Below, in pieces: positions 33,143 to 42,537 of a stretch of 64,000 bases of DNA. This DNA comes from Bacteroidota bacterium (GTDB lineage: Bacteria > Bacteroidota > Bacteroidia > B-17B0 > Aurantibacillaceae), in the NCBI GenBank assembly GCA_016185125.1, contig JACPOC010000025.1:62001-126000 (forward strand). The letters are read 5' to 3'. The notes beneath the pieces were generated by a model. The model worked only from the letters and a program-made list of their open reading frames with translations. It searched no databases and had not been told where the DNA came from. The translations under genes and the position numbers were made by a program. Positions within the stretch are counted from its first letter, which is position 1. Each line of letters begins with the position of its first letter.

Positions 33143-34981
33143 ATGGCAAAACGCGGTGGCAGAGGGGCCGGACCCACAAATTCAGATACAGATGAGCTTC
33201 CTAAGGCTAAATTGAGCTGGGTAAATCTGAAAAAATCATTGCGTTTGTTTTCTTACTTAAAAAGGCAAAAATGGGCTTTTTTAATGGGAATGATGTTTTT
33301 AATAGGAACCGCGGGCATTGGCCTGTTATTTCCCGTAAAAGCAGGAGCCTTATTTGGCTTTTTTGACAATAATCCCGATCATTTAGCGCAAAACCAGGAT
33401 AAATTAGCCCATTTAGGAATTACGCTCTTGGTAATTTTATTGATTCAGGGCGTATTTTCTTTTGGTAGAGTTTACTTTTTTACTCTTGTTACCGAAAATA
33501 TTTTACAAGGCCTGCGCAATGATACTTTTAAGAGGCTGATTCAAATGCCTATGGGTTTCTTTTCTAAAAACCAGGTAACGGAATTAAGCAGCCGCATGGC
33601 AACAGATATAAATGTAATTTCTGAAGCATTTACAATTAATATAGCGGAACTGATCCGTCAAACAATTGTGGGCGTGGGCGGATTAATTTTAATGGTGGTG
33701 CTTACCAAATGGGAAATTGCAAAATGGTTTGTTTTTATTATTCCGCCACTAACTATTGTATCTATTTTATTCGCCAAGAAAATAAGGAAATATTCAAAAA
33801 GCTTCCAAGATAAAATTGCAGAAGCAAGCGTTATTGTTGGAGAAGTACTTTCAGGAATTTCAAACGTAAAAACCTTTACCAACGAAGCTTATGAAATAAA
33901 ACGTTATACTGAAAAAACAACCGACATTAAAAATTTTGGATTTAAATACGGGGTTTTTCGAGGTACTTTTTTTGCTTTTGTAATTACTTTCGTTTTCGGA
34001 ACCGTGTTTTTTATTCTTTACATCATGGTGCAAATGGTAATGAATAACCGTTTAACCTCCGAGCAATTTGGCCAGTTTTTAATGCTTGCGCTTTTTGTGG
34101 CCGGCTCTTTAGGAGGTTTGCCGGAGCAAATTGCTTCCATACAACGCGCATTGGGTGCCACCGACAGAGTGTTTGAATTAATTGACAGCGATATTGAAAA
34201 CATTGAATTTTTAAGTGATAATAGTCCGGCTAAACATTCAAAAGGAGAAATTGAATTTAAAAACGTATCGTTCAATTATCCTACTCGTCCTGATTTTGAA
34301 GTTTTAAAATCTATTTCCTTTAAAGCAAACTCAGGCGAAACTGTAGCCTTAGTTGGAAGCAGCGGCTCCGGCAAATCAACCATTGCTAGTTTAATACTTC
34401 GGTTTTATGATCCGCAATTGGGAAGTATAGAAGTAGACGGAGTAAACAGCAAAGACCTTCAGCTTACGGAGCTTCGCAGACAAATTGCAATTGTGCCCCA
34501 GGATGTTATTTTATTTGCAGGAAGTATTAAAGATAATATTGCCTATGGTAAGCCCAATGCCACTGATGCTGAAATTGAAGAAGCTGCAAAAAAAGCAAAC
34601 GCCTATGATTTTATTATTTCTTTCCCTGATAAATTTTTAACGCTTGTAGGAGAACGAGGCATTCAGCTTTCGGGTGGACAAAGACAACGAATTGCTATTG
34701 CGCGTGCGGTATTAAAGAATCCAAGCATTTTAATTTTAGATGAAGCCACCAGTAGTTTAGACAGCGAAAGCGAGCATTTGGTGCAGGAAGCTTTAGATAA
34801 ACTCATGGTAGGGAGAACAAGTATTGTGATTGCGCATCGTTTATCTACCATTCGCAACGCCGATAAAATTGTGGTTCTTCAAAAAGGAGTAGTTCAGGAA
34901 AGCGGCACGCATCAACAATTGATGTTAAATAACGAAGGCTTGTATCAGAAATTAAATAAAATGCAGTTTGAGTTGAGTTAA
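33143..34981 (+). CDS. ABC transporter, fused permease and ATPase (exporter)
   Basis: A 612-aa half-transporter that should act as a dimer in the inner membrane. A six-helix domain (about residues 50-330) precedes the nucleotide-binding domain: Walker A VGSSGSGKST, Q-loop VPQDVILFAG, signature LSGGQRQRIAIARA, Walker B ILILDEATSSLD and the H-loop IVIAHRLST. It belongs to the MsbA/multidrug/lipid exporter group; the substrate is not known. Its stop overlaps the stop of the HAD gene on the other strand. Confidence 0.93.
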   Translation: MAKRGGRGAGPTNSDTDELPKAKLSWVNLKKSLRLFSYLKRQKWAFLMGMMFLIGTAGIGLLFPVKAGALFGFFDNNPDHLAQNQDKLAHLGITLLVILLIQGVFSFGRVYFFTLVTENILQGLRNDTFKRLIQMPMGFFSKNQVTELSSRMATDINVISEAFTINIAELIRQTIVGVGGLILMVVLTKWEIAKWFVFIIPPLTIVSILFAKKIRKYSKSFQDKIAEASVIVGEVLSGISNVKTFTNEAYEIKRYTEKTTDIKNFGFKYGVFRGTFFAFVITFVFGTVFFILYIMVQMVMNNRLTSEQFGQFLMLALFVAGSLGGLPEQIASIQRALGATDRVFELIDSDIENIEFLSDNSPAKHSKGEIEFKNVSFNYPTRPDFEVLKSISFKANSGETVALVGSSGSGKSTIASLILRFYDPQLGSIEVDGVNSKDLQLTELRRQIAIVPQDVILFAGSIKDNIAYGKPNATDAEIEEAAKKANAYDFIISFPDKFLTLVGERGIQLSGGQRQRIAIARAVLKNPSILILDEATSSLDSESEHLVQEALDKLMVGRTSIVIAHRLSTIRNADKIVVLQKGVVQESGTHQQLMLNNEGLYQKLNKMQFELS

Positions 34982-35694
34982 GGTATATTTAAACTCACTT
35001 CTTCTACCTTATTTTCTTTAAAAGTAAAAAACTTTGTTTCCAAAGCTTGCCGCTCTTTAAGATAGGTTTTGTATTGTGTCGAAGCATTCTTTCTATCCGT
35101 TACTACCTGATTGTAATTATCGTTTAAATAAATCAACAGTTCTGTAACTTCACGAATGGCGTAACTTCCTCCCGGTGAGGCAGTTAAATAATCTACAAGC
35201 TTGTTTTTTGTGCAGTACTCTGCAAAGAGCGGGTTTGCTTTTTGGTTGATCAAAATTCTAACCCCACAAACTTCAGCCACTGAAAGATCAAGCACATCAT
35301 CAAAAAAATAAGCAACTTCATGCGCTTGTATCTTTTCTTGTTCGCAGATATAATTTAAAGCGTCAATTTTATTATTGGCAGCTTTAAAAAAAGAATAATG
35401 AAAACATTCGCGCTTACAAAAATAAAAAGCTGTATCGTTTTTTTCGCCACTAATGATAGCTGAAACCTGAAGTTTACCGTGCTTTAAATAATTTGAGTAA
35501 CGAAGTAAATTTGTACCCATTGAATCCACTTCGCTGAACTCACTGCTTCCGTTGCCGATTTTATTTCCATTATTGAAAACGCCGTCCCAATCGTAAATAA
35601 TGGCTTTGATATTTTGCCATTTGCTTTTCAATTCATCAAAGGGTGTTACAAATTTTCCGCCAATGGCAAGGTATAAGCGTTCGGTTTCAGTCAT
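34978..35694 (-). CDS. HAD phosphatase, KdsC-like
   Basis: A 238-aa HAD hydrolase. Motif I is IIYDWDGVFNNG (D35, D37), the same form as KDO-8-phosphate phosphatase KdsC; a KdsC-like segment VSAIISGEKN and the Lys/Asp region (VAYFFDDVLDLSVAEVCGVR) follow. There is no cap insert, as in KdsC tetramers. About 25 N-terminal and 60 C-terminal residues extend beyond the core. It starts right after a terminator hairpin that follows the transaldolase-CBS gene. The substrate may be a sugar-acid phosphate; this is inference. Confidence 0.8.
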   Translation of the reverse strand: MTETERLYLAIGGKFVTPFDELKSKWQNIKAIIYDWDGVFNNGNKIGNGSSEFSEVDSMGTNLLRYSNYLKHGKLQVSAIISGEKNDTAFYFCKRECFHYSFFKAANNKIDALNYICEQEKIQAHEVAYFFDDVLDLSVAEVCGVRILINQKANPLFAEYCTKNKLVDYLTASPGGSYAIREVTELLIYLNDNYNQVVTDRKNASTQYKTYLKERQALETKFFTFKENKVEEVSLNIP

Positions 35695-35719
35695 AAAAAA
35701 GCCCCGGTTTAAAGGGCTT
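35695..35719 (-). terminator. hairpin with T-run directly before the HAD start codon
   Basis: On the minus strand AAGCCC and GGGCTT form a 6-bp stem with a 9-base loop and then a T-run that runs straight into the ATG of the HAD gene. It ends the transaldolase transcript or acts as an attenuator between the two genes. Confidence 0.6.
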
Positions 35720-35724
35720 ATTAA

Positions 35725-36738
35725 TTAGTTAGTATTTAAATCTTGAATATCCAGCATTCCAACAGGCTTGCCATTATCGGTTACCACAATGGTATCTACA
35801 TGGGTTTTTTTAAATAAAGTATTAGCTTCATTTAACAGAACGTTTCCGTCAATAGTTATCGGCTCACGGAATTCAAGATCGCTTAGTTTTTTGGTTAACA
35901 CATCGCGACCTTTTTCCATTAATAATTTACGGAGGGAGCCGTCGGTAAACACGCCCTTTATACTTCCATCTTTTTTAGTGACAGTAATAGCTCCAAAACT
36001 AAACTCGGTCATTTTAATCAACGCTTCAGTAATGATGGTTTCTTCACTTACAACAGGGTTAACACCATTAATGGCTTCTCTTACTTTCACCATCATTAAG
36101 CGGGTGTCCATAATAAACTGATCGGTTCCTACAGTAGTAAAATTATTTTCAGTGAGTTGCTTTAAAATTTTTAAAGGAACAGTGATGGTATGCACTCCGA
36201 TGTTAATAGCGTTACGAACGTGCTCCGCTGTTCTAACGGAAGAGAACATGATTTTTGTATCGTAATCGTAAAGGTCAACGGCGTCAACGCACTGCTGAAC
36301 CAAAGCCAGCGCATCATGACCCTGATCCTGTAATCGTCCAACCAAAGGACATACGTAAGTGGCTCCTGCCTGCATGGCCATATAAGCCTGCTGCAAAGTA
36401 TAAACCAAATGTACGTTTACTAAGTAACCTTTATCGCGTAACATTTTACAGGCGCGAACACCTTCTAAGGAAACAGGAATTTTAAAAACTGTTTTGGTTT
36501 TATCGAGACCTAAATTTATTTGGCGCTCAGCTTCCGCGAGAACCTCTTCGGCTGTATTGCCTAAAGCTTCAATTTGAAGTACGGGAACGATTTTGCTTAA
36601 TTTTACGATAGTTCCGTCGATATCGGTGATGCCTTCCTTTTGCATAAAAGTTGGCGTAGTGGTTAATCCGTTTAAAAAACCAAGTTTAAAACCTTCTTCA
36701 ATTTCTTTTAAGTTGGCCGAGTCTAAATATAATTCCAT
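35725..36738 (-). CDS. transaldolase/fructose-6-phosphate aldolase fused to a CBS pair
   Basis: Residues 1-220 or so are a TalC/FSA-type transaldolase: MELYLDSANLKEIEEG, LTTTPTFMQKEG, the Schiff-base lysine K86 in TVFKIPVSLEG, and the GVHTITVPLKILKQL end. Residues 228-337 are two CBS modules (FGAITVTKKDGSIKGVFTDG and VDTIVVTDNGKPVGMLDIQD) of the type found at the C-terminus of arabinose-5-phosphate isomerase KdsD. Usual TalC is about 215 aa, so this is a true two-domain fusion. CBS pairs bind nucleotides, suggesting allosteric control. A KdsC-like HAD gene follows after a terminator. Confidence 0.88.
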   Translation of the reverse strand: MELYLDSANLKEIEEGFKLGFLNGLTTTPTFMQKEGITDIDGTIVKLSKIVPVLQIEALGNTAEEVLAEAERQINLGLDKTKTVFKIPVSLEGVRACKMLRDKGYLVNVHLVYTLQQAYMAMQAGATYVCPLVGRLQDQGHDALALVQQCVDAVDLYDYDTKIMFSSVRTAEHVRNAINIGVHTITVPLKILKQLTENNFTTVGTDQFIMDTRLMMVKVREAINGVNPVVSEETIITEALIKMTEFSFGAITVTKKDGSIKGVFTDGSLRKLLMEKGRDVLTKKLSDLEFREPITIDGNVLLNEANTLFKKTHVDTIVVTDNGKPVGMLDIQDLNTN

Positions 36739-36965
36739 AGTTTATTTTGAAAGTGTAAATAAACGCAAAAAAAATGAATATTCATCGTTGGGATATAAAC
36801 AGAAAAGCATGGTTTTCGGTCTTTAAATTTACCATGCAATATAATTTCCCGGCCAAAAAACTGTTTTATAATTAACTCCCTGCCTGTTTTCAAAGCCTTC
36901 CGTCTTGTAAATTTAACAGAAGATAAGCTAAAACCTTTGAAAACAATATCACAGGATTAATTTAC

Positions 36966-36973
36966 TATTTTTG
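36966..36973 (+). promoter_or_regulatory. -7 box (TATTTTTG) of mfd
   Basis: An exact TAnnTTTG match ending 6 bases before the ATG at 36980; a possible TTG lies at 36937-36939 but the spacing is longer than usual. It overlaps the alternative TTG start at 36971. Confidence 0.6.
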
Positions 36974-36979
36974 CAGAGA

Positions 36980-39900
36980 ATGTCTCTAATTAAAAAACTG
37001 GAGGGGATTTTTGATTCTACTGTTACTGAATTAAACCTTAATCAAAACACATGGTTACAAGGTTTGAACGGGTCTTCTTTGTCTTTTTTTATACAATCAC
37101 TTTTTAAATTAACTAATAAGAATATTGTTATCATCGCTTCCGATCAGGAAAAAGCGGCATATTTACTCAATGATATAGAGTCGCTTATCCGTGAAAAAAA
37201 AGTACTGTTTTTTCCGGAAACTTATCGTCAGCCTTATCAAATTGAAAAAACAACCAACGCCAATATTCAGGAACGGACCGAAGTTTTAAACCTAGTTTCT
37301 AAAGAAAATTTTAGCGGCATCGTGGTCACTTACCCCAATGCCCTTTGCGAAAAAGTGGCTCAAAAACTCAAACTAAATCAAAATACTTTACAAATAAGAA
37401 AGGGTGAAAAATTATCCATTGAGTTTATCTCTGAATTTTTGCTCTCTTATAATTTTGAAAATGTTGATTTTGTTTTTGAACCCGGTCAGTTTAGTATTCG
37501 AGGAGGAATTATTGACGTTTACTCTTTTGCTAACGAATCGCCTTACCGGATTGAGTTATTTGGAAATGAAGTGGAGGATATAAAAACCTTTGATCCTGCA
37601 AGTCAGTTATCGAATGGCACATTTGAGTTTATCACTATTATTCCAAACATTAATTCAAGTATTTTTAACGATGAGAAATCAGTTCTTTTAAATTATTTTA
37701 ATTCCCTAAACACAATTCTTTTTTTTGAAGACATAAATTACGCCTACGATCTTTTTGATAAAAAATTTGATAAGGCTCAGCTTGCTTTTGGCAATCACCA
37801 TGGCGAAATAAAGCAGGTTCCTCCTGAAAAATTATACGCTACCGCAGAGGAATTAAAAAGTTATATAAATGCATATCTATGTTTTGAATTCGGAATTTCT
37901 TCAGCAATAAACTCGCAGATAGTTTCCTTTAATCAGCAGCCACAGCCTTCCTTCAATAAAAATTTTGAACTCCTTATAAAAAACCTTAAAGAAAATAACA
38001 GCAAAGGTTATTCTAATTTCTTTTTAACAGATCATGCAAAGCAAGCGGAGAGGCTTATAACAATCTTTAATGACCTTCTTGCAAAAGAACACCGCACTTA
38101 TGATAGCCTAATCAACTACGAAAACATTAACTTGCACGAAGGCTTTATTGATCACACGCTTAAAATAGCTGTTTATACCGATCATCAGATTTTTGAACGT
38201 TATCACCGCTTTAAATTAAAAGAAGCTAAACACAAAAACGCTGAAGCTTTTACTTTAAAGGAAGTTCTCACATTAAACCCGGGAGATTATGTAACGCATA
38301 TAGATCATGGTATTGGGCGCTTTGCGGGTTTGCATAAACTAAACATCAACGGTAAGGAGCAGGAAAGTGTTAAACTCTTATTTAAAGATAACGATGCGTT
38401 ATACGTAAGCATTCACAGTTTGCACCGCATTAGTAAATTCAGCGGAAAAGAAGGCCATGTGCCTAAAGTAGATAAATTGGGAAGCACCTCGTGGGCAACG
38501 CTTAAACAAAAAACTAAACGCAATGTAAAGCAACTTGCCTATGATCTAATAAAACTTTATGCCGAACGAAAAGCTAAACCGGGACATGCTTTTCCACAAG
38601 ATAATTATTTGCAACATGAATTGGAAGCTTCGTTTATTTATGAGGATACACCCGACCAAATTAAAGTAACGGCAGATGTAAAAAAAGATATGGAAAAACC
38701 GCATCCGATGGACAGACTCATTTGTGGTGATGTTGGTTTTGGAAAAACAGAAATCGCAATAAGAGCAGCTTTTAAAGCTGTATGCGATAGCAAGCAGGTG
38801 GCAATTTTAGTTCCCACAACCATTTTGGCTTATCAGCATTTTAAAACATTTAAAGAACGTTTAAAAGATCTGCCGGCCAATATAGATTACATTAATCGTT
38901 TTAAAAGCGCAAAAGATCAAAAGGAAATCGTTAAAAAATTAGCAGAAGGGCGGCTCGACATCATTATCGGCACGCACAAACTGGTTGGTAAAGAAGTTAA
39001 ATTTAAAGATATAGGATTATTGATAATTGATGAAGAGCAAAAATTTGGCGTTGGAGTTAAGGATAAATTAAAAACATTTAAAATTAATATTGATACCTTG
39101 ACATTAACCGCCACGCCTATTCCACGTACACTTCAATTCAGTTTAATGGGTGCGCGAGATCTTTCTGTAATCTCTACACCTCCACCAAACCGTTATCCGG
39201 TGCAAACAGAATTACACAGTTTTAGCGAAGAGCTTATCAGAGATGCTGTAAGTTATGAAATTAACCGGGGCGGCCAAGTGTTTTTTGTCAATAACAAAGT
39301 AAGTAATATAAAAGAAATTGCAGGTATAATTCAGCGTTTGATACCTGATGCCAGAATTGCGATAGGGCATGGCCAAATGGAAGGTGACAAGCTGGAAGAC
39401 GTTATGCTTGGATTTATGGAAGGAGATTACGACGTGCTTGTTGCCACTACTATTATTGAAAGCGGACTGGATATCAGCAATGCCAATACAATCATAATTA
39501 ACGATGCGCAGAACTTTGGATTAAGTGATCTTCATCAAATGCGTGGGCGCGTGGGAAGGAGTAATAAAAAAGCCTTTTGTTATTTGCTCGCTCCCTCACA
39601 AATAAGTTTAACCAGCGAAGCACGTAAAAGACTAAAAGCCATTGTTGATTTCAGCGATCTCGGAAGCGGCTTTCAAATAGCCATGCGGGATCTGGATATA
39701 CGTGGCGCAGGAAATTTATTGGGAGGCGAGCAAAGTGGTTTTATCAACGACATGGGTTTTGACACCTATATGAAAATTTTAAATGAAGCCGTAGATGAAC
39801 TAAAAGAAGAAGGGTGGTATAAAGAACTATCAGGTGAGGAGAATGAAGTTGACAGGTCTGTGTTTTCACGCCAGTTTGTAAAAGAAACAATAGTGGATAC

Positions 39901-40351
39901 AGATTTACATTTATTAATACCGGATACATACGTAAGCAGTTTAACTGAGCGATTATTGCTTTACCGCGAATTGGATAATATAACCAAAGAAGAAGATTTA
40001 AACGTATTCGAAAAAAGCCTTCGAGACCGATTCGGACCCGTTCCACCGGAAGCAATAGAGCTCATTAATGTTTTGCGTTTACGCTGGCAGGCAATGAAAC
40101 TCGGTTTCGAAAAACTTACACTTAAAAATAATAAAATGATAGCTTATTTTGTAAGTAAGAAAAACAGTGATTTTTTTGCAACGCCCATATTTCATAGTTC
40201 TATGAGCTATGCCCATAAACACTCCAATTTATGCGATATTAAAGAACTTAATAATAAACTGTTGCTCACCATTCAAGATGTAAAAACAATAAAACGTGCT
40301 TCAGAAATATTTAATAAAATAGAAAGTTTAATAGTCATACCGCAAAATTAA
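36980..40351 (+). CDS. mfd: transcription-repair coupling factor
   Basis: A 1123-aa DNA translocase that removes stalled RNA polymerase and recruits UvrA. Order: UvrB-like N-terminal part (FSIRGGIIDVYSFANESPYR), RNA-polymerase-interaction domain (LNPGDYVTHIDHGIGRFAGL), helicase core with Walker A GDVGFGKTEIA, DEEQ box LLIIDEEQKFG and TATPIPRTLQFSLMG, then QMRGRVGRSNKKAFCYLL and the C-terminal TRCF domain. The ATG at 36980 is used because the longer TTG start lies inside the promoter box. Confidence 0.97.
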   Translation: MSLIKKLEGIFDSTVTELNLNQNTWLQGLNGSSLSFFIQSLFKLTNKNIVIIASDQEKAAYLLNDIESLIREKKVLFFPETYRQPYQIEKTTNANIQERTEVLNLVSKENFSGIVVTYPNALCEKVAQKLKLNQNTLQIRKGEKLSIEFISEFLLSYNFENVDFVFEPGQFSIRGGIIDVYSFANESPYRIELFGNEVEDIKTFDPASQLSNGTFEFITIIPNINSSIFNDEKSVLLNYFNSLNTILFFEDINYAYDLFDKKFDKAQLAFGNHHGEIKQVPPEKLYATAEELKSYINAYLCFEFGISSAINSQIVSFNQQPQPSFNKNFELLIKNLKENNSKGYSNFFLTDHAKQAERLITIFNDLLAKEHRTYDSLINYENINLHEGFIDHTLKIAVYTDHQIFERYHRFKLKEAKHKNAEAFTLKEVLTLNPGDYVTHIDHGIGRFAGLHKLNINGKEQESVKLLFKDNDALYVSIHSLHRISKFSGKEGHVPKVDKLGSTSWATLKQKTKRNVKQLAYDLIKLYAERKAKPGHAFPQDNYLQHELEASFIYEDTPDQIKVTADVKKDMEKPHPMDRLICGDVGFGKTEIAIRAAFKAVCDSKQVAILVPTTILAYQHFKTFKERLKDLPANIDYINRFKSAKDQKEIVKKLAEGRLDIIIGTHKLVGKEVKFKDIGLLIIDEEQKFGVGVKDKLKTFKINIDTLTLTATPIPRTLQFSLMGARDLSVISTPPPNRYPVQTELHSFSEELIRDAVSYEINRGGQVFFVNNKVSNIKEIAGIIQRLIPDARIAIGHGQMEGDKLEDVMLGFMEGDYDVLVATTIIESGLDISNANTIIINDAQNFGLSDLHQMRGRVGRSNKKAFCYLLAPSQISLTSEARKRLKAIVDFSDLGSGFQIAMRDLDIRGAGNLLGGEQSGFINDMGFDTYMKILNEAVDELKEEGWYKELSGEENEVDRSVFSRQFVKETIVDTDLHLLIPDTYVSSLTERLLLYRELDNITKEEDLNVFEKSLRDRFGPVPPEAIELINVLRLRWQAMKLGFEKLTLKNNKMIAYFVSKKNSDFFATPIFHSSMSYAHKHSNLCDIKELNNKLLLTIQDVKTIKRASEIFNKIESLIVIPQN

Positions 40352-40429
40352 ACAACAAAAGGATGAACAGCATTTATATTCTATTTAACCATAAATCCAC
40401 TAATTATTAAATCCAAATCCATAGTTATT

Positions 40430-41380
40430 TTGTTCGTGCTTTTTGGGTACATTATTCTTCAGTTTATCTGGTGGGAAATTCTTTTGGTAAAACAAACAGG
40501 GCAAATAATTGATGGCAAACAACAGCTTATTGAACTTTCAACATCCAATCATGACTTAATAGACACACAAGTTGCTGAACTTCATAATAAAAAGAAAATG
40601 CAAGTAATGATGGTAGTAGGCGAAGGAACAGTATTTCTACTTTTGCTTTTGTTCGGATTATTTAAAGTAAGAGTTGCACACACTAAGGAGATAGAACTAA
40701 ACCAGCAGCAAAAGAATTTTCTGTTAAGCGTTACGCACGAGTTAAAAACACCTATTGCAGTTACAAAATTGCAATTACAAACCCTTCAAAAGCATACCTT
40801 AAGCCATGAGAAACAGCAGGAATTAATACAACACGCACTACGTGAAACTGAACGCCTTAACTCCTTAATTGACAATGTTCTATTGGCCAACAGATTAGAT
40901 TCCGATGAATATTTTTTCAGAAAAGAAAAAAAGAATGTCAGTCACTTAATAAATGATTTGTTGAAACGTTATTACAAAGATTCGTTAGATAAGAATGAAA
41001 TCGTTGTTGATATACAAAATGAGATTTACCTCAATGTGGATGATCAAATTTTTCCTTCCATCATAATTAACCTGATTGATAATGCTTTAAAATATTCATT
41101 TCAAAAAAAGGCAATATCTGTAGCTTTAAAAGAACATAAAAACAAAATAGTTTTAACTGTTGCTGATGGTGGTTGCGGCATCCATGAAAATGAGAGAGTA
41201 AAAGTTTTCAATAAGTTTTATCGCGCCGGAAGTGAGGAAACCCGCGCCACCAAAGGAACAGGTTTGGGATTATACATTGTAAAATACATCGTTGTAAATC
41301 ATCATGGGAAAATTTTTGTAACTAAAAATGAACCTCAAGGAAGTATTTTTGAAATTCACTTTGATGCTAAAACTATATAA
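40430..41380 (+). CDS. sensor histidine kinase
   Basis: An inner-membrane kinase with two membrane helices (near residues 1-20 and 58-78) around a short periplasmic loop of about 35 residues. The cytoplasmic part has the H box SVTHELKTPIAV, N box IINLIDNALKYS, G1 VADGGCGIHEN and G2 GTGLGLYIVKYI. No response regulator is encoded nearby. From the TTG at 40430 the first helix lacks its basic flank; the frame is open upstream and would add LIIKSKSIVI, so the true start may be an ATT at 40403 or 40406. The gene overlaps the binding-protein gene by 17 bases. Confidence 0.88.
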   Translation: MFVLFGYIILQFIWWEILLVKQTGQIIDGKQQLIELSTSNHDLIDTQVAELHNKKKMQVMMVVGEGTVFLLLLLFGLFKVRVAHTKEIELNQQQKNFLLSVTHELKTPIAVTKLQLQTLQKHTLSHEKQQELIQHALRETERLNSLIDNVLLANRLDSDEYFFRKEKKNVSHLINDLLKRYYKDSLDKNEIVVDIQNEIYLNVDDQIFPSIIINLIDNALKYSFQKKAISVALKEHKNKIVLTVADGGCGIHENERVKVFNKFYRAGSEETRATKGTGLGLYIVKYIVVNHHGKIFVTKNEPQGSIFEIHFDAKTI

Positions 41381-42533
41381 ACATTATTTATATTTTCCGT
41401 TATTCAGCCTCGTATTGCATTCTTGCAATTCCTTGGATGATAATATCCCCAAGCTCAACACTCTGTTTTTTCAAAATCTTAAAAGAAATAGTAATGTAAA
41501 GTATTCGAAAAGATTCAGCATATATAACAACCGTTATATGAAAGTGCTATATTTATTTGGAAGTGCAGATATAAATGACACCTCAGCAACTTACATCATA
41601 GTTAAAGATTCCACAATCAAACTTCTCCCCCGTAAGCGAACTCATGTTTTATATAAAAGATGCAAAAAAATTGCTTCCTTAAGTAGCGTTTATACCAATA
41701 TGCTTTGTGAATTAGGGGAGATAAATAACATAATTGCTATTGAAAATATTGATTATTATACTAACAAACACGTCTTGGAGAAATATCGGACAGGCGCAAT
41801 TTCTGAATTAGTGAAGGCTCCTAAAATGGACATTGAAAAAACCATTAAAATTAATCCGGATATTGTATTTACTTTCGGAATGGGAAAGAATGAACCGGGA
41901 GTAGAAAAAATTTTCCAAGCAAATATTCCGGTTGTTGTAACGGTTGATCATCTTGAGGAAACCCCTTTGGCAAGAGCCGAATGGATAAAATTTTTTGCTG
42001 CCTTTATAAATAAAGAAAATTTAGCCGATTCCATCTTCAATTCCATTGAGAAAAAATACAAAGATTTACAGCATATAGCTTCTACTGCGCAAACCAAACC
42101 AACTGTTTTTACTGAGATTAAATATGGAGAAATTTGGTACGTGCCGGGCGGCAAAAGTTTTGCAGCAACCTTTTTAAAAGACGCGCATGCTAATTACATT
42201 TGGAATAAAAATACGCAAAGCGGCAGTCTTCATTTAAGTTTTGAAGAAGTTTTTACTAAGGCGAAAAACGCTGATTACTGGCTAAACATGGCCATGATCA
42301 ATTCAAAAGCAGAACTTTTGGCTCAGGAAAAACGGTATAGTGAATTTAAAGCTTACAAGAGTGGGCAACTCTATAATAACATTAAACACACTAACAGTAA
42401 AGGGTTTAGTGACTATTGGGAAACAGGAATTGCCCATCCTGAGCGGGTTTTAAGCGACCTTATTTTAATTTTACATCCAAATTTAAAAAATAAAACAAGT
42501 GCGGATTTATATTATTATAAAAAATTAGAATAA
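41364..42533 (+). CDS. ABC transporter substrate-binding lipoprotein (iron/heme/cobalamin type)
   Basis: A 389-aa class III periplasmic binding protein. The ATG at 41364 gives a lipoprotein signal (YLYFPLFSLVLHSC, cysteine at residue 21); the longer frame would hide it. Family features are KIASLSSVYTNMLCELGEIN, DIEKTIKINPDIVFTFG, NIPVVVTVDHLEETPLARAEW and KYGEIWYVPGGKSFAATFL. It belongs with the FecCD permease and ATPase that follow. The ligand could be a siderophore, heme or cobalamin; no riboswitch or Fur-like site was recognised. Confidence 0.88.
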   Translation: MLKLYKHYLYFPLFSLVLHSCNSLDDNIPKLNTLFFQNLKRNSNVKYSKRFSIYNNRYMKVLYLFGSADINDTSATYIIVKDSTIKLLPRKRTHVLYKRCKKIASLSSVYTNMLCELGEINNIIAIENIDYYTNKHVLEKYRTGAISELVKAPKMDIEKTIKINPDIVFTFGMGKNEPGVEKIFQANIPVVVTVDHLEETPLARAEWIKFFAAFINKENLADSIFNSIEKKYKDLQHIASTAQTKPTVFTEIKYGEIWYVPGGKSFAATFLKDAHANYIWNKNTQSGSLHLSFEEVFTKAKNADYWLNMAMINSKAELLAQEKRYSEFKAYKSGQLYNNIKHTNSKGFSDYWETGIAHPERVLSDLILILHPNLKNKTSADLYYYKKLE

Positions 42534-42537
42534 AATT

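Noticed and set aside
34978-36738. Simple two-gene operon of transaldolase-CBS and HAD phosphatase
   Set aside because: A terminator-like hairpin with a T-run sits between them, so plain co-transcription is not certain; reported as a finding instead.
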